A stretch of 64,000 bases of DNA from Pelistega ratti. GTDB taxonomy: Bacteria > Pseudomonadota > Gammaproteobacteria > Burkholderiales > Burkholderiaceae_B. The notes under the pieces were generated by a model. That model searched no databases and was not told the DNA's origin. It saw only the letters and a program-made list of their open reading frames with translations. This document shows positions 19,134 through 28,922 of the stretch, one piece after another. Position numbers and translations under genes: made by a program. The stretch covers positions 992,001 to 1,056,000 of the forward strand of contig NZ_CP047165.1 of NCBI RefSeq assembly GCF_009833965.1. Direction: 5' to 3'. Position 1 is the first letter of the stretch. Each line of letters begins with the position of its first letter.

Positions 19134-21771
19134 TATTATTCTCCTGATGAATACTATCGACCAATCTTAAAAAAGGTTTAATATCACAATATGCTATATC
19201 CTCTTCATGGATATATTGGTTTGTTGCCTCACCTTGTGCAATTTCGTCCATTAAATGGTGTAATTTTTGTCGCCACTCACTACTTACCTTCGCCCATTCT
19301 TCCTGACTCAAGATAGAGGCGGATTTTTGATGTTTATACTGTTCACTTTGCCATAAGCCCTCATAATGCGATTGACGATTTAACCCTAAAAACGTAATCC
19401 CTGCTACCTGTACAGAAGGAATATCATTTAAAAGTGTTGCATATAAAGGGAGCTGTAAATTTAATAAACGAGGTCTTTCCACCCAATCTTCAATATAGGT
19501 ATTTAAAGACTTTAATCTACCTGTTTTATAGTCAATTAATACTTTTTGCTGATGATCAACACTATCAATACGATCCACTTTAAAAGTAAATGCTATGTTT
19601 TTATAATTGACGGTATATTTCTTTTCTACTGCCTCTACGGTAAAGGGATAGCGATTATCCCTATCTTCATCAATTTTCTGCTGCAAAATAGCTCGGCTTC
19701 TTTGGATAAATAATTCCTTTAATCTTGCACTACTTAAAAAAGAAAGCATTTTTTGAGAAACTTCTGTGATAACTGCATCAAGTGTGGACTGCACCAAGTC
19801 ATTATCCATTAATTGCTCTTGGTTCGATAGTTTTTGATAAAACTTTTCCATTACACTATGTAAGAAATTCCCTTGTAAAAGAGCATTTAATTCTATTTCA
19901 GGATAATTAAGTAATTGCTTTAAATGTAAACGAAGTGTGGCATATGCCCATAATGGATTTTTAGATTGTTTTTCCAGAATACTATATCCACCCGTAATAT
20001 ACCCCTCTTTCGGTAAGCCTCTTGTATCCCGTATTTCTTCAAAAGCAACGGGTATTGAAACCTTATTATCAAGGGGAGGTAATGCGTCAATAGCAGGTAG
20101 GTTTTTATCAAGTAAAAAACTACTGGGTCTTAATATTTCATCTTGTTGATGAGCAGGATAACTTAACACTACCTCCGCAGCACTACTTAAAATCGCTTTA
20201 AAAATTTGTGTAGCCCATTGCATTTCACCCTCTGGTGTTGCATGGGTTATTTTGGCATGGCGCTGACTACGAATAGGCAAATAAGGATTGGGAGACGGTA
20301 CTTGAGGGAGGGTATTATCGGTTAGACCTAATACCCAGACACTATCCCATTGCCCCCCCTCAATCTCATATAAACCAACAATATCTAATACAACCTGTTG
20401 TTTTCGTTGTCCTTGGAAACTGGTTTTATTAAGTTGTTGTTCAAAAAGATAAAATGCCTCATCAACAGGTAAAGCAGGTAGCATTTCATCTAATAAAGCA
20501 AAAGTTTTAATAGCACTTTCAAATGCTTGGCATACCTGATAATCAATACTTCCTAATGCTGTTGTTCCCGGAAACGCAAAAGCCTCTAATGCCTCTCGAT
20601 AGCATTGAGCCCATTGTGCACATGTTTGCTGTTGGTTTGCCCATTTATCAACTATTGCTTTCATGGTTTGTGAAAACGTTTCATCGACTTTTTCGAGTAA
20701 ACCTAAAAATGTTGTCAAAGAAAGACTCACTTCTTGTCCCTCTCTTAACTGATTATCTATGTGTGCTAATGCCATCTGTTGCATATCATTAAAGGCAAAC
20801 TCTGCATGAAGCAAAGCATCACCAATAACGGGAACAGCTATTTTTCCTTTGGAAAAATTAACGATTAAACGAAACCATGCCAAGGCAGAATAAACCAATG
20901 ACCATTGTGATAGAGGACGACCCACCGCCACATGCCAATGATTTTCTAAGGGACTACCTCTTAAACAACGCTGTAAAGTTCTTCTTACAGGAGCAACCCT
21001 TTCTTGTAAATCTGGTATCACAATAGCTAATTTAACTTGAGACGTATGTGATAAGACTTTTTGCTTTGCCCAATGAATTGCACACTCAACTTCATGCTGA
21101 AAGTCCTGTGCCTCAAGGATTTTAATTTGGTGAGCAGGTACAGTATGAGGTTCTAATGATAGAATTTGTACCCCTTTTGCTTGAAGTATATTGAACAATT
21201 GTTCTTGATAGGCACTAAACGCATAGAAACCCATTAAAACAAGGTATTTAGGTAAATGAAAAACATCCTCTTCTATCGCTTGAAGAATATATTGTTGCAA
21301 TAGTGGTGCATCCCAATAATGATGGGTATTTAGCTGCCTTTGATACGCCTTTTTCCACTGTATAAATGTCTCATACTCAACCGTTTGGTCTTGTTCTTTT
21401 ACATCAATATGCCACTCTGCTTGTAGTTGATGTGCTTGATTTGCCATTAATGCAGCTGAAGCAATATTTAATAAAGGGGTTTTCTTTGCCTCTGTATCCT
21501 CTGCTATCACTTTTTTCCACCACCATTGCTGTGCTGTTTCATTTAATACCACCGGCATATCTGGTTTTTTAAAAGATAGCTGTTCTTCAAACTGAGTAAT
21601 CCATGCTTTATATGGAATAACCGTAGGCAATGGCTTCACTTTTTGGGTGTTTCTTTTAATAAATACACTTTTGATAAATACAGCTAAACGATTATTCGCA
21701 GTGATCACCCATGTATGACTAGGGTCTAAATCACCTAATTGTTCAATTGTATAAAGTGGATACTGCTGCAT
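19126..21771 (-). CDS. addB: AddB-type subunit with C-terminal PD-(D/E)XK nuclease
   Basis: An 881-residue partner of AddA. The N-terminal two thirds have a degenerate SF1 helicase fold without a clear Walker A; features include WVITANNRLAVFI near the start, GLYEIEGGQWDSVWVLGLTDNTLPQ in the middle and VVLSYPAHQQDEILRPSSFL. The C-terminal nuclease (about 610-850) shows LLQGNFLHSVMEKFY, then KVLIDYKTGRLK and LQLPLYATLL, the GxxxH, DYK and QLxxY motifs of this family. No iron-sulfur cysteine set like that of Bacillus AddB is visible. It is upstream of and overlaps addA by 8 bp. The family is known in Betaproteobacteria as a probable exonuclease V beta-like pair. Confidence 0.82.
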   Translation of the reverse strand: MQQYPLYTIEQLGDLDPSHTWVITANNRLAVFIKSVFIKRNTQKVKPLPTVIPYKAWITQFEEQLSFKKPDMPVVLNETAQQWWWKKVIAEDTEAKKTPLLNIASAALMANQAHQLQAEWHIDVKEQDQTVEYETFIQWKKAYQRQLNTHHYWDAPLLQQYILQAIEEDVFHLPKYLVLMGFYAFSAYQEQLFNILQAKGVQILSLEPHTVPAHQIKILEAQDFQHEVECAIHWAKQKVLSHTSQVKLAIVIPDLQERVAPVRRTLQRCLRGSPLENHWHVAVGRPLSQWSLVYSALAWFRLIVNFSKGKIAVPVIGDALLHAEFAFNDMQQMALAHIDNQLREGQEVSLSLTTFLGLLEKVDETFSQTMKAIVDKWANQQQTCAQWAQCYREALEAFAFPGTTALGSIDYQVCQAFESAIKTFALLDEMLPALPVDEAFYLFEQQLNKTSFQGQRKQQVVLDIVGLYEIEGGQWDSVWVLGLTDNTLPQVPSPNPYLPIRSQRHAKITHATPEGEMQWATQIFKAILSSAAEVVLSYPAHQQDEILRPSSFLLDKNLPAIDALPPLDNKVSIPVAFEEIRDTRGLPKEGYITGGYSILEKQSKNPLWAYATLRLHLKQLLNYPEIELNALLQGNFLHSVMEKFYQKLSNQEQLMDNDLVQSTLDAVITEVSQKMLSFLSSARLKELFIQRSRAILQQKIDEDRDNRYPFTVEAVEKKYTVNYKNIAFTFKVDRIDSVDHQQKVLIDYKTGRLKSLNTYIEDWVERPRLLNLQLPLYATLLNDIPSVQVAGITFLGLNRQSHYEGLWQSEQYKHQKSASILSQEEWAKVSSEWRQKLHHLMDEIAQGEATNQYIHEEDIAYCDIKPFLRLVDSIHQENNNE

Positions 21772-22140
21772 GATAATTACCTATTTTATAAATTGACTGC
21801 ATTATTGCTTTACTGCCTAAAAAGTATACAATACCTTTTGATCATATCTAGCTTATCTATATCGTATTTCTTATTTGAATTAATATTCTGTTATTAAATA
21901 AAAATAATGGATTAGTAATAATAAAATAACCTTAATAAATATACTTAGCACTTATTTTTCGTATTTAGTAAGGTAATCATTTTCTCCTACGCCATTAAAA
22001 TAATATTTCTCTGCAATAATATGCTCGTTTATACTAATTTCAGATAATAGACTTAATATTGTATGATAATTCTTATCATGTAACAAAATATAAACATAAA
22101 TTATTATTCTTATATAACAGAATAGAAAGAAGGATATCAG
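21772..22140. other. Intergenic region between addB and the ATP-grasp gene
   Basis: About 370 bp of AT-rich sequence between divergent genes, holding the palindromic Fur-box candidate at 22063-22079 and a second partial ATTCTTAT-containing site near 22100-22116. No ORF of note. Confidence 0.5.
22063..22079. promoter_or_regulatory. Candidate Fur box upstream of the ATP-grasp/MFS operon
   Basis: ATGATAATTCTTATCAT is a perfect 7-3-7 palindrome that matches the GATAATGATAATCATTATC-type Fur consensus closely. It ends 61 bp before the ATP-grasp start codon, a normal place for an operator overlapping a promoter. It implies repression by iron-loaded Fur. Confidence 0.7.
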
Positions 22141-23346
22141 ATGAATATTGTTTTAGTAGAAGCATTAACATTTGGTTTAGGTCGATTAGTCAAAGCCGCT
22201 CAAGAAATGAATGTTACTCTTCATCTTCTTACCTACAATAAAGCATTTTACTTTTACGAATTAAACCAAATAGAGAGCAAACATTTAGTTGTTTATGAAA
22301 TTGATACCTTTAACCCAGAAAATATTATTGCTTATTGCCAAAACTTAAATAAATTTGGCGGCATTATTAGTCTAACTGATACATGGGCGATGGCTGTACA
22401 AGAGATCTTACCCCAGTTGGGATTAAAAGCTCAAAATGCTACAACCATATGCCGTCATAAAGATTTATTTCGCCAAAAACTCTTAGAAAATAATCTTACA
22501 TCAGGGACGGTAAACATTATATACCCCAAAAAAGGGAAAAATACTATTCCTGACAATATACATTATCCTGTTATTATTAAAGATCCTAGTGGAACAGGCT
22601 CTAAAAGTGTATGGTTTGCTGAAAATGATAATGAATTATCCCATCTTTTAGATATGATAGGAAACAATGAACAACTTGAAAAAGTCCTTATAGAAACCTA
22701 TTTCAAAGGGACTTTATTCAGTGCAGAAACCATTAGTTTTAAAGGTGAAACAAAAATCCTAGCCATATCTAGTAGGATACTATCCGATATACCTTTATTT
22801 ATGGAAAAAGCAATATCTTTACCTATCAATACAAACCATCAGGAATTATCAGGTGTAGAAGAATGGATTAAAAAAATACTGTCATGTATTGCTTATACAG
22901 ATGGATTTGCCCATATTGAATTTATCGTTACGCCAAATGGATTTGAAGTTGTTGAAGTAAATCCCAGATTAGGTGGTATTCAAATTGGAGAAGCACTTTG
23001 TCAGTCCTATGATACTAATATCTACAAAGCCTTTATTGAAATAGCAGTGGGTAAAAGACCTTCTTTATTAGATATGACACTAATACCAAAAATATTTACT
23101 GCTCAAGTTGTTATTTATGCAAAACAGACGGGTTATTTTAAAGGGATTAATGATAAATATATCAATAAAGAACGCACTAAAATTTTCCCTTATGCTCAAT
23201 CTGGTAAAAAAATTGATACTATCACCGATCAATCTGCTTGTGTAGGTATTTTAATGACCACTGCCCAAAGTAGTGAAATCGCTTTACTAAATGCTATTTC
23301 AGAAGCCAATAAAGTAATTGTACAGATGGAAGCACCTAATGATTAA
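22141..23346 (+). CDS. ATP-grasp carboxylate-amine ligase, probably iron-regulated
   Basis: A 401-residue ATP-grasp enzyme, which would join a carboxylate to an amine through an acylphosphate. Visible are the N-terminal preATP-grasp fold (MNIVLVEALTFGLGRLVKAA), the nucleotide-binding lysine K147 in YPVIIKDPSGTGSKSV with its glycine-rich loop (151-153), and the metal-binding cluster E260, E272, N274, R276 in HIEFIVTPNGFEVVEVNPRLGG. A GGATAT-rich leader with AAGAAGGA gives the ribosome binding site. It overlaps an MFS gene by 8 bp and lies behind a Fur-box palindrome. By analogy with PvsA (ATP-grasp) and PvsC (MFS exporter) of vibrioferrin synthesis, a role in making a metal-chelating metabolite is plausible, but no NIS synthetase is nearby. 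The substrate is unknown. Confidence 0.8.
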   Translation: MNIVLVEALTFGLGRLVKAAQEMNVTLHLLTYNKAFYFYELNQIESKHLVVYEIDTFNPENIIAYCQNLNKFGGIISLTDTWAMAVQEILPQLGLKAQNATTICRHKDLFRQKLLENNLTSGTVNIIYPKKGKNTIPDNIHYPVIIKDPSGTGSKSVWFAENDNELSHLLDMIGNNEQLEKVLIETYFKGTLFSAETISFKGETKILAISSRILSDIPLFMEKAISLPINTNHQELSGVEEWIKKILSCIAYTDGFAHIEFIVTPNGFEVVEVNPRLGGIQIGEALCQSYDTNIYKAFIEIAVGKRPSLLDMTLIPKIFTAQVVIYAKQTGYFKGINDKYINKERTKIFPYAQSGKKIDTITDQSACVGILMTTAQSSEIALLNAISEANKVIVQMEAPND

Positions 23347-24502
23347 AAAATTTGCCTCTTTCAATCATGATGTAAAACTGACACTTATTACGACATTGCT
23401 AAGCAATATTGGCATTTTTATGGTCATTCCATTTCTATCTATTTTCCTAAATCAATTAGCAACTATTACAACCAGTGAAGTGGGTATCATTATTGGCGTA
23501 GCTTTTTGGTGTCAAAGAGCTGGTTCTCTTTTGGGTGGATTACTATCTGATTACATTCATACTAAGGGGACAATGCTACTAGGGCTTATCGTAAGAATTC
23601 CCGGTTATCTCCTCATTGGATATGTTGATAATTTCTACTTACTCTTACTTTCCTGCATTCTTATTGGTCTAGGAAGTAGTATTTATTTACCGGCTGCTAA
23701 ATCATTTCTTATTAAGGTGATTGGAGAGAACGAAAAAGTCAGTGTACTTTCTATGCGAGCAATATTTGCTAATATTGGTGTGGCGATTGGACCTATTATT
23801 GGTGTTGCTGTTTTTTCTCTATCGCCATCGGTACTCTTCACTTCTGTTGGTATTATTTTTATCTTCTTAACATTACTTAACCTAAAATTAAATGGTGATG
23901 TAAACCCTATAGAAACAAGAAAAATTTCTTTATGCGATTTATTAGCACTTATTAAAAATAAAACAATGATTTGTATCTCAATCGCTATGTTCCTTGTTAT
24001 GGCATTTTTTATGCAAATTGACGTTACAATACCCATGTTTACCAGTGCTACATTTGATAATCAGACAACAAGTTATGTGTTTATTTGTAATGCTCTTATA
24101 GTAATTTTTTTTCAGTCTTCGGTTTCTTCATGGGCTTGCTCAGGTTCATCAAGACTACCTTTTTCATTGGCCTTTTTATTATTTTCTGCTTGCTTTTTAC
24201 TCTTTGATTTTATAACAACTGAATATAGTATTTTATTTCTCTCTATTATTTTATTCTCTTTGGCAGAAATTATTATACAGATACGATTAGATTATGACAC
24301 CACAAATATTAATCCCAATATGGTTGCTACCGCCTTTGGCATAATGAGTTTAGCCGGTGCATTTGGTGGATTATTTGGTAGTTATACCGGTACACTCTTA
24401 TATAATACTGGACTATTTGGATTATCTTTGTGGACACTTTTAGCACTATCTTCCGCTATCGCTGCTTTTATTTATTTTATCTATCACTATGAAACAGAAT
24501 AA
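23339..24502 (+). CDS. MFS transporter coupled to the ATP-grasp gene
   Basis: A 387-residue, 12-helix major facilitator protein of the inner membrane. The first half contains WCQRAGSLLGGLLSDYIHTKG, close to the GxxxDRxGR-like loop motif between helices 2 and 3 (here GGLLSDYIHTKG), and later GIMSLAGAFGGLFGSYTG. The start is taken at 23339 (MIKKFASFNHD), where ATGATTAA overlaps the ATP-grasp stop; this is typical of translational coupling. It would most simply export the product of the ligase; import of the chelated form is the alternative. Shares the Fur-regulated transcript. Confidence 0.82.
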   Translation: MIKKFASFNHDVKLTLITTLLSNIGIFMVIPFLSIFLNQLATITTSEVGIIIGVAFWCQRAGSLLGGLLSDYIHTKGTMLLGLIVRIPGYLLIGYVDNFYLLLLSCILIGLGSSIYLPAAKSFLIKVIGENEKVSVLSMRAIFANIGVAIGPIIGVAVFSLSPSVLFTSVGIIFIFLTLLNLKLNGDVNPIETRKISLCDLLALIKNKTMICISIAMFLVMAFFMQIDVTIPMFTSATFDNQTTSYVFICNALIVIFFQSSVSSWACSGSSRLPFSLAFLLFSACFLLFDFITTEYSILFLSIILFSLAEIIIQIRLDYDTTNINPNMVATAFGIMSLAGAFGGLFGSYTGTLLYNTGLFGLSLWTLLALSSAIAAFIYFIYHYETE

Positions 24503-24559
24503 AGTGAATATATTCATCATACTTCATTAAACAATCATAAATTATCCATGGTTTTATCA

Positions 24560-24636
24560 ATTAAACACCACTATTGGGAATAGAAAATACTAGTAATAAG
24601 GTATCTACAATTATGAGATGGTTAGTGGTTTTTAAT
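24560..24636. repeat. Long-spaced inverted repeat downstream of the MFS gene
   Basis: Arms ATTAAACACCACTA (24560-24573) and TAGTGGTTTTTAAT (24623-24636) match in 13 of 14 positions across a 49-bp loop. It lies 58 bp after the MFS stop and 79 bp before tsaE. It could be a terminator-like or protein-binding structure; the loop does not resemble the dispersed repeat. Confidence 0.45.
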
Positions 24637-24714
24637 AAAGAACACTTAACTCCCTATTTTTCATATATACTCAAGAGTTTAAGAACATAGAAACCTTTTC
24701 GCTTACTATCTTTA

Positions 24715-25275
24715 ATGTGTCAAATTGTAAAACCTATGTCAAGCATCAACAATATTTACCGTTTTTACCTACCCGATGAAACGGCAACACAAACATTTGC
24801 ACAAATAATGGCAGCCCCTATTCATCAAGCCATTACCTCCCCAGAAGGGCAAGAACAGGGCTTAAAATCAGCCTATCACCTTCATTTACAAGGGGATTTA
24901 GGTGCTGGCAAAACTGCCTTTTCTCGTGCTTTCTTACAAGCCCTAGGGGTAAAGGGTCGTATTAAAAGCCCTACCTATACATTAGTTGAAACCTATAAAG
25001 TTTCTAGATTATACTTATACCACTTTGATTTTTATAGATTTAATGATTCTTCAGAGTGGCAAGAAGCAGGATTCCGTGATAATTTATTAGAGAATGCAGT
25101 GGTTTTAATTGAATGGCCAGAAAAAGCCGATAAATCACTTCCTTCACCTGATATTTTATTAAAACTTCACTACTATCAAAACGGTAGAATAGCGGAATTA
25201 CACCCCCATTCTGATAAGGGAAAAGCATGGATAACACAACTCAAGATACCACAGGCATTTCACCTCGCCGAATAA
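24715..25275 (+). CDS. tsaE: tRNA threonylcarbamoyladenosine biosynthesis ATPase TsaE
   Basis: P-loop ATPase that works with TsaB and TsaD to make t6A37 in ANN-decoding tRNAs. It has Walker A LQGDLGAGKTAFSRAFL, then the family motif SPTYTLVETY, HFDFYRF and VLIEWPEKA. Length 186 residues is slightly more than usual because of an N-terminal extension; a second ATG at 24736 (MSSINNIYRF) may be the real start, as neither has a strong ribosome binding site. The 3' end overlaps amiC by 49 bp. Confidence 0.94.
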   Translation: MCQIVKPMSSINNIYRFYLPDETATQTFAQIMAAPIHQAITSPEGQEQGLKSAYHLHLQGDLGAGKTAFSRAFLQALGVKGRIKSPTYTLVETYKVSRLYLYHFDFYRFNDSSEWQEAGFRDNLLENAVVLIEWPEKADKSLPSPDILLKLHYYQNGRIAELHPHSDKGKAWITQLKIPQAFHLAE

Positions 25276-26576
25276 TCACACGACGCCAGATTTTAGGCTG
25301 TGGCATTGCCATGCTCTCTTTACCTGTGGTCTCAAAAGTCGCTCATGCCGCAAGTAGCCAGATTTTAGCGGTTCGTACATGGCCTGCTGATGACTATACA
25401 CGGGTTACGCTCGAATTAAACTCTCCGATTAAGCATGAACATTTTACCCTTGATAACCCTCATCGCTTAGTGGTGGATTTACAAGGGTTAAGTATGAGTG
25501 AAGCCCTTAATTCCCTTATCTCTAAAATCAAACCGAATGACCCTTATATTTCACGCGTTCGTGTTGCTCAAAATCGTGCAGATGTCGTCCGTTTAGTCAT
25601 TGATTTAAAACAAGCTATTGTTCCACAAGTATTTACCTTAAAACCGATTGGTAATTACCAATACCGCCTTGTTCTTGACTTATACCCTAAAGTGGCTAAA
25701 GATCCACTTACTGCACTCGCACACAATGTCGATACGAATAACGACCCTTTAGCGAGTATTCTTAATCAGCTAAATCATAATCGACCAACCACCGCAGCCC
25801 CTAAAGTACAAGGACAAATTGCACCTAAAGCACCTGCTGTTGTAACCAATAATACAGGCAATACTAAAGGAAAGAAACGTCCTATTCTAGTAGCGATAGA
25901 TCCCGGCCATGGAGGTGAAGATCCAGGGGCGATTGGATCAAGAGGTACAAAAGAAAAAGATGTTGTACTCTCTATTGGTCGTAAATTACGAGATGCAATT
26001 AATGCACGGTCTAATATGCGTGCTTATATGACGCGTGATGCTGATTTCTTTGTCCCTTTACAAGTACGCGTACAAAAAGCACGCCGAGTGAAAGCTGATA
26101 TTTTTATCTCTATTCATGCGGATGCTTTTACCAATCCATCCGCAAGGGGAACATCTGTTTTTGCCCTCTCTCGTAAGGGAGCATCAAGTGCAGCAGCTCG
26201 TTGGTTAGCCAATAAAGAAAATGAAGCTGACTTAATTGGTGGTTTAGATATTGGTGCACATGATCGTAATACGGCTAGTGTATTACTTGATATGTCAACA
26301 ACAGCACAAATCAATGAAGCACTCAAAATTGGTCATCGAGTATTAGACTCACTTGGTAGAGTGAATGGTTTACAAAGTCGCCGTGTAGAACAAGCTGGTT
26401 TTGCTGTGCTTAAAGCCCCTGATATTCCCTCTATTTTGGTAGAAGTTGCCTTTATCTCTAACAAACAAGAAGAGACTTTCTTACGCAATACGGGTAACCA
26501 TAACACCATTGCGCGTGCCATATTATCTGGATTAGATAGCTATATTGCCACGAATCCTCCTCTTGCTAGCCGTTAA
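25227..26576 (+). CDS. amiC: N-acetylmuramoyl-L-alanine amidase AmiC, Tat-exported
   Basis: Periplasmic zinc amidase that cleaves septal peptidoglycan during daughter-cell separation. The N-terminus has a twin-arginine signal (TRRQILGCGIAML, residues 18-30) ending in AHA; an AMIN domain follows (about 45-155), a Pro/Asn-rich linker, then an Amidase_3 domain (about 210-445) with AIDPGHGGEDPGAIG, the zinc-binding His in SIHADAF, and VLKAPDIPSILVEVAFISN with the catalytic Glu. The start lies inside tsaE (49-bp overlap) but is needed to include the signal peptide, and GGGAAAAG precedes it. It is followed by mutL after a 466-bp gap with repeats. Confidence 0.96.
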   Translation: MDNTTQDTTGISPRRIITRRQILGCGIAMLSLPVVSKVAHAASSQILAVRTWPADDYTRVTLELNSPIKHEHFTLDNPHRLVVDLQGLSMSEALNSLISKIKPNDPYISRVRVAQNRADVVRLVIDLKQAIVPQVFTLKPIGNYQYRLVLDLYPKVAKDPLTALAHNVDTNNDPLASILNQLNHNRPTTAAPKVQGQIAPKAPAVVTNNTGNTKGKKRPILVAIDPGHGGEDPGAIGSRGTKEKDVVLSIGRKLRDAINARSNMRAYMTRDADFFVPLQVRVQKARRVKADIFISIHADAFTNPSARGTSVFALSRKGASSAAARWLANKENEADLIGGLDIGAHDRNTASVLLDMSTTAQINEALKIGHRVLDSLGRVNGLQSRRVEQAGFAVLKAPDIPSILVEVAFISNKQEETFLRNTGNHNTIARAILSGLDSYIATNPPLASR

Positions 26577-26648
26577 TAATGGCTGATTAGATTTAAAGAT
26601 ATTTTGTATTTAAACTAGTTTTATATACAAAATAATAACCGTATTTTT

Positions 26649-26742
26649 TAAAAGCACTGAGAAATAATGATTGACGAAGCGAGTTTTGCAAACCGAGCAA
26701 GCAACTGCTTGAACAACTTCTACTCTATTTACAGTGTTTTTA
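26649..26742. repeat. Dispersed intergenic stem-loop repeat, copy 2
   Basis: Arms AAAAGCACTGAGAAATA and TATTTACAGTGTTTTT are inverted; the core reads GATTGACGAAGCGAGTTTTGC and CGAGCAAGCAACT. The first 40 bases match copy 1 (6227 onward) at 37 positions. Confidence 0.8.
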
Positions 26743-26805
26743 TAACTATTACTTTATACTTAAAAGATTCAATCCTTTTTTATAAAAATCATAAAATTAT
26801 TCTTC

Positions 26806-26901
26806 TAAAAATCCGTAAAAATGCTTGATAACAAAGCGATTTTTTATAGCAAAGCAGAAGAACTATTCAAACAACTTACAAAGCATTTTGTAGGACTTTT
26901 A
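26806..26901. repeat. Dispersed intergenic stem-loop repeat, divergent copy 3
   Basis: Arms TAAAAATCCGTAAAAATGCTT (26806-26826) and its imperfect complement (26881-26901) agree at about 17 of 21 positions. The core GATAACAAAGCGATTTTTTA...AGCAAAGCAG and the CAAACAACTT end align with copy 2, with lower identity. Confidence 0.55.
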
Positions 26902-27042
26902 TAAATAGCAATTTATCATAAGAACATTGTTATATTTAAAATAATTTTTTAACCCTCCCTATTCCATTCACTCACAAAAATTCCTAATTCAAACCCACTT
27001 GAGTTACAATAAAAAATCACCTTATTTTCTTCTTATGTTGTT

Positions 27043-28920
27043 ATGTCTGAACGCCGCCATATTCACTTACTTCCCGATCAATTAATTAGTCAAATCGCTG
27101 CAGGTGAAGTTATTGAACGCCCTGCTTCGGTACTTAAAGAATTAGTTGAAAATGCTATTGATGCAGGAGCAACACAAATAGAATTACGCTTAGATGGGGG
27201 AGGTATTCGCCGTTTATGTGTGATTGATAATGGCTCAGGCATTCCCAAAGAAGAACTAGCACTTGCCTTAACACGACATGCAACCAGTAAGGTTCGTTCC
27301 CTATCCGAACTAGAATCAGTCCGTTCAATGGGTTTTCGTGGAGAGGCTCTTGCTTCTATCGCCTCTGTTTCTCATCTCACACTTAGTTCACGCACTGCCA
27401 ACCAAAAACACGCATGGATGATAGATGGATCACATGGTGTCATAGAACCCTCTTCAGGTTCACAAGGTACGGTTGTCGATGTTAAGCAAATTTTTGATGA
27501 AATTCCAGCCAGACGTAAATTTTTAAAAACAGAACAAACAGAATTTTCTCATTGTATTGATATGGTAGAGCGTATTGCCCTTGCCTACCCTCATATCAGT
27601 TTTAGAATCTTTCATAATGACAAACCCTATAAACAATGGCAAGCCACCGAAACAATTCAACGTATCCGTGATGTACTAGGTGCTGAATTTATAAGTGCAG
27701 GGCTTGAGGTAGAAGGTAGTACCTCTATATGTCATTTACACGGATTAACCGTACAACCCAGTGCTGCCAGATCAAGAGCAGATAAGCAATATCTTTATGT
27801 GAATGGTCGCTTCGTCCGTGATCGTACGGTAACACACGCTATCCGTAGTGCTTACAATGATGTATTACATGGCGATCGACAACCCGCCTATGTCTTATTC
27901 TTATCCATTGAACCCAGTCTTGTTGATGTTAATGTTCACCCTGCCAAAAGCGAAATCCGCTTTCGTGATAGTGGTGCTATTCATCGTTTTATTCAACAAT
28001 GTATTGCAACAGCACTCGCTCGTTTGGGTGGACAAGGTGCAGTTCACCAAGAAAAGACATCAGATGAAGAGAACGCTCATATCCACACAGTAGAAACAGA
28101 TAGGGTGAATTCTTCTGCTTTAGTAAACCAAGAAGGACTATCAACAGGGCAATCTATTAATAATCAAGCCAATCCTTTTGTCGGTGCAAAACCTGCTTTC
28201 CCCTATAAGCAACAAACACCATTAAACTTAGCCCCTCGTCAGGAAGTATGGCAAAAAGCCTACGCCCCTTTGGATATTCACTCTCCACAAACTATTTCGG
28301 ACAATCCCCAACCTAGCCAAACATCAGAGGAAGAAGACTTTCCACTTGGTATGGCAATTGGTCAATTACATGGCATTTATATATTGGCACAAAATAAAGA
28401 GGGACTTATCCTTGTTGATATGCACGCTGCACACGAACGTATTGTCTATGAACAATTAAAATCACTAGCGGATCAACAACACATCATCACACAAGAATTA
28501 CTTGTTCCTGTTGTTTTTCATACATCAGAAAAGCAGGTTGCACTTTTAGAAGAACATAAAGAAACACTGGAGGCAATTGGTCTTTCATTAAGCTCTTCTG
28601 GGCCAAAATCTATTGCTGTCCGTGCTGTCCCCAGTTTATTAGCCAAAGGGGATATTGAAACAATGGTCAGACGTATCCTAAATGATTTAGAAAATATTGG
28701 TATTTCTCATCTGATGACAGAACAGCGTAATGAGCTACTCGCTACCATGGCATGTCACGGTTCCGTGAGAGCAAACCGCTTACTTAGCCTAGCTGAAATG
28801 AATGCACTTTTACGTCAAATGGAACAAACTGAAAGAGCCAATCAGTGTAACCATGGTCGCCCTACTTGGTTTACTTGGTCATTAGCCGATTTGGATAAAC
28901 TTTTTATGCGTGGACAATAA
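27043..28920 (+). CDS. mutL: DNA mismatch repair protein MutL, endonuclease type
   Basis: MutL couples MutS mismatch recognition to downstream strand processing. The GHKL ATPase domain (about 1-330) has [38 protein letters not shown] and [12 protein letters not shown]. The C-terminal domain (about 440-610) carries D459-M-H-A-A-H-E465-R-I-V-Y-E470, matching the DQHA(X)2E(X)4E metal-binding endonuclease motif apart from Met for Gln. Such MutLs nick the strand themselves and occur in bacteria without MutH. 625 residues, normal. It is 2 bp upstream of miaA, so the two are cotranscribed. Confidence 0.97.
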   Translation: MSERRHIHLLPDQLISQIAAGEVIERPASVLKELVENAIDAGATQIELRLDGGGIRRLCVIDNGSGIPKEELALALTRHATSKVRSLSELESVRSMGFRGEALASIASVSHLTLSSRTANQKHAWMIDGSHGVIEPSSGSQGTVVDVKQIFDEIPARRKFLKTEQTEFSHCIDMVERIALAYPHISFRIFHNDKPYKQWQATETIQRIRDVLGAEFISAGLEVEGSTSICHLHGLTVQPSAARSRADKQYLYVNGRFVRDRTVTHAIRSAYNDVLHGDRQPAYVLFLSIEPSLVDVNVHPAKSEIRFRDSGAIHRFIQQCIATALARLGGQGAVHQEKTSDEENAHIHTVETDRVNSSALVNQEGLSTGQSINNQANPFVGAKPAFPYKQQTPLNLAPRQEVWQKAYAPLDIHSPQTISDNPQPSQTSEEEDFPLGMAIGQLHGIYILAQNKEGLILVDMHAAHERIVYEQLKSLADQQHIITQELLVPVVFHTSEKQVALLEEHKETLEAIGLSLSSSGPKSIAVRAVPSLLAKGDIETMVRRILNDLENIGISHLMTEQRNELLATMACHGSVRANRLLSLAEMNALLRQMEQTERANQCNHGRPTWFTWSLADLDKLFMRGQ

Positions 28921-28922
28921 TA

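Larger units (their letters stand above)
26577..27042. other. Intergenic region between amiC and mutL
   Basis: A 466-bp gap that holds two copies of the dispersed stem-loop repeat (26649-26742 and 26806-26901). No ORF. In related gene orders amiC and mutL are close together, so the repeats may be a later insertion. Confidence 0.6.
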
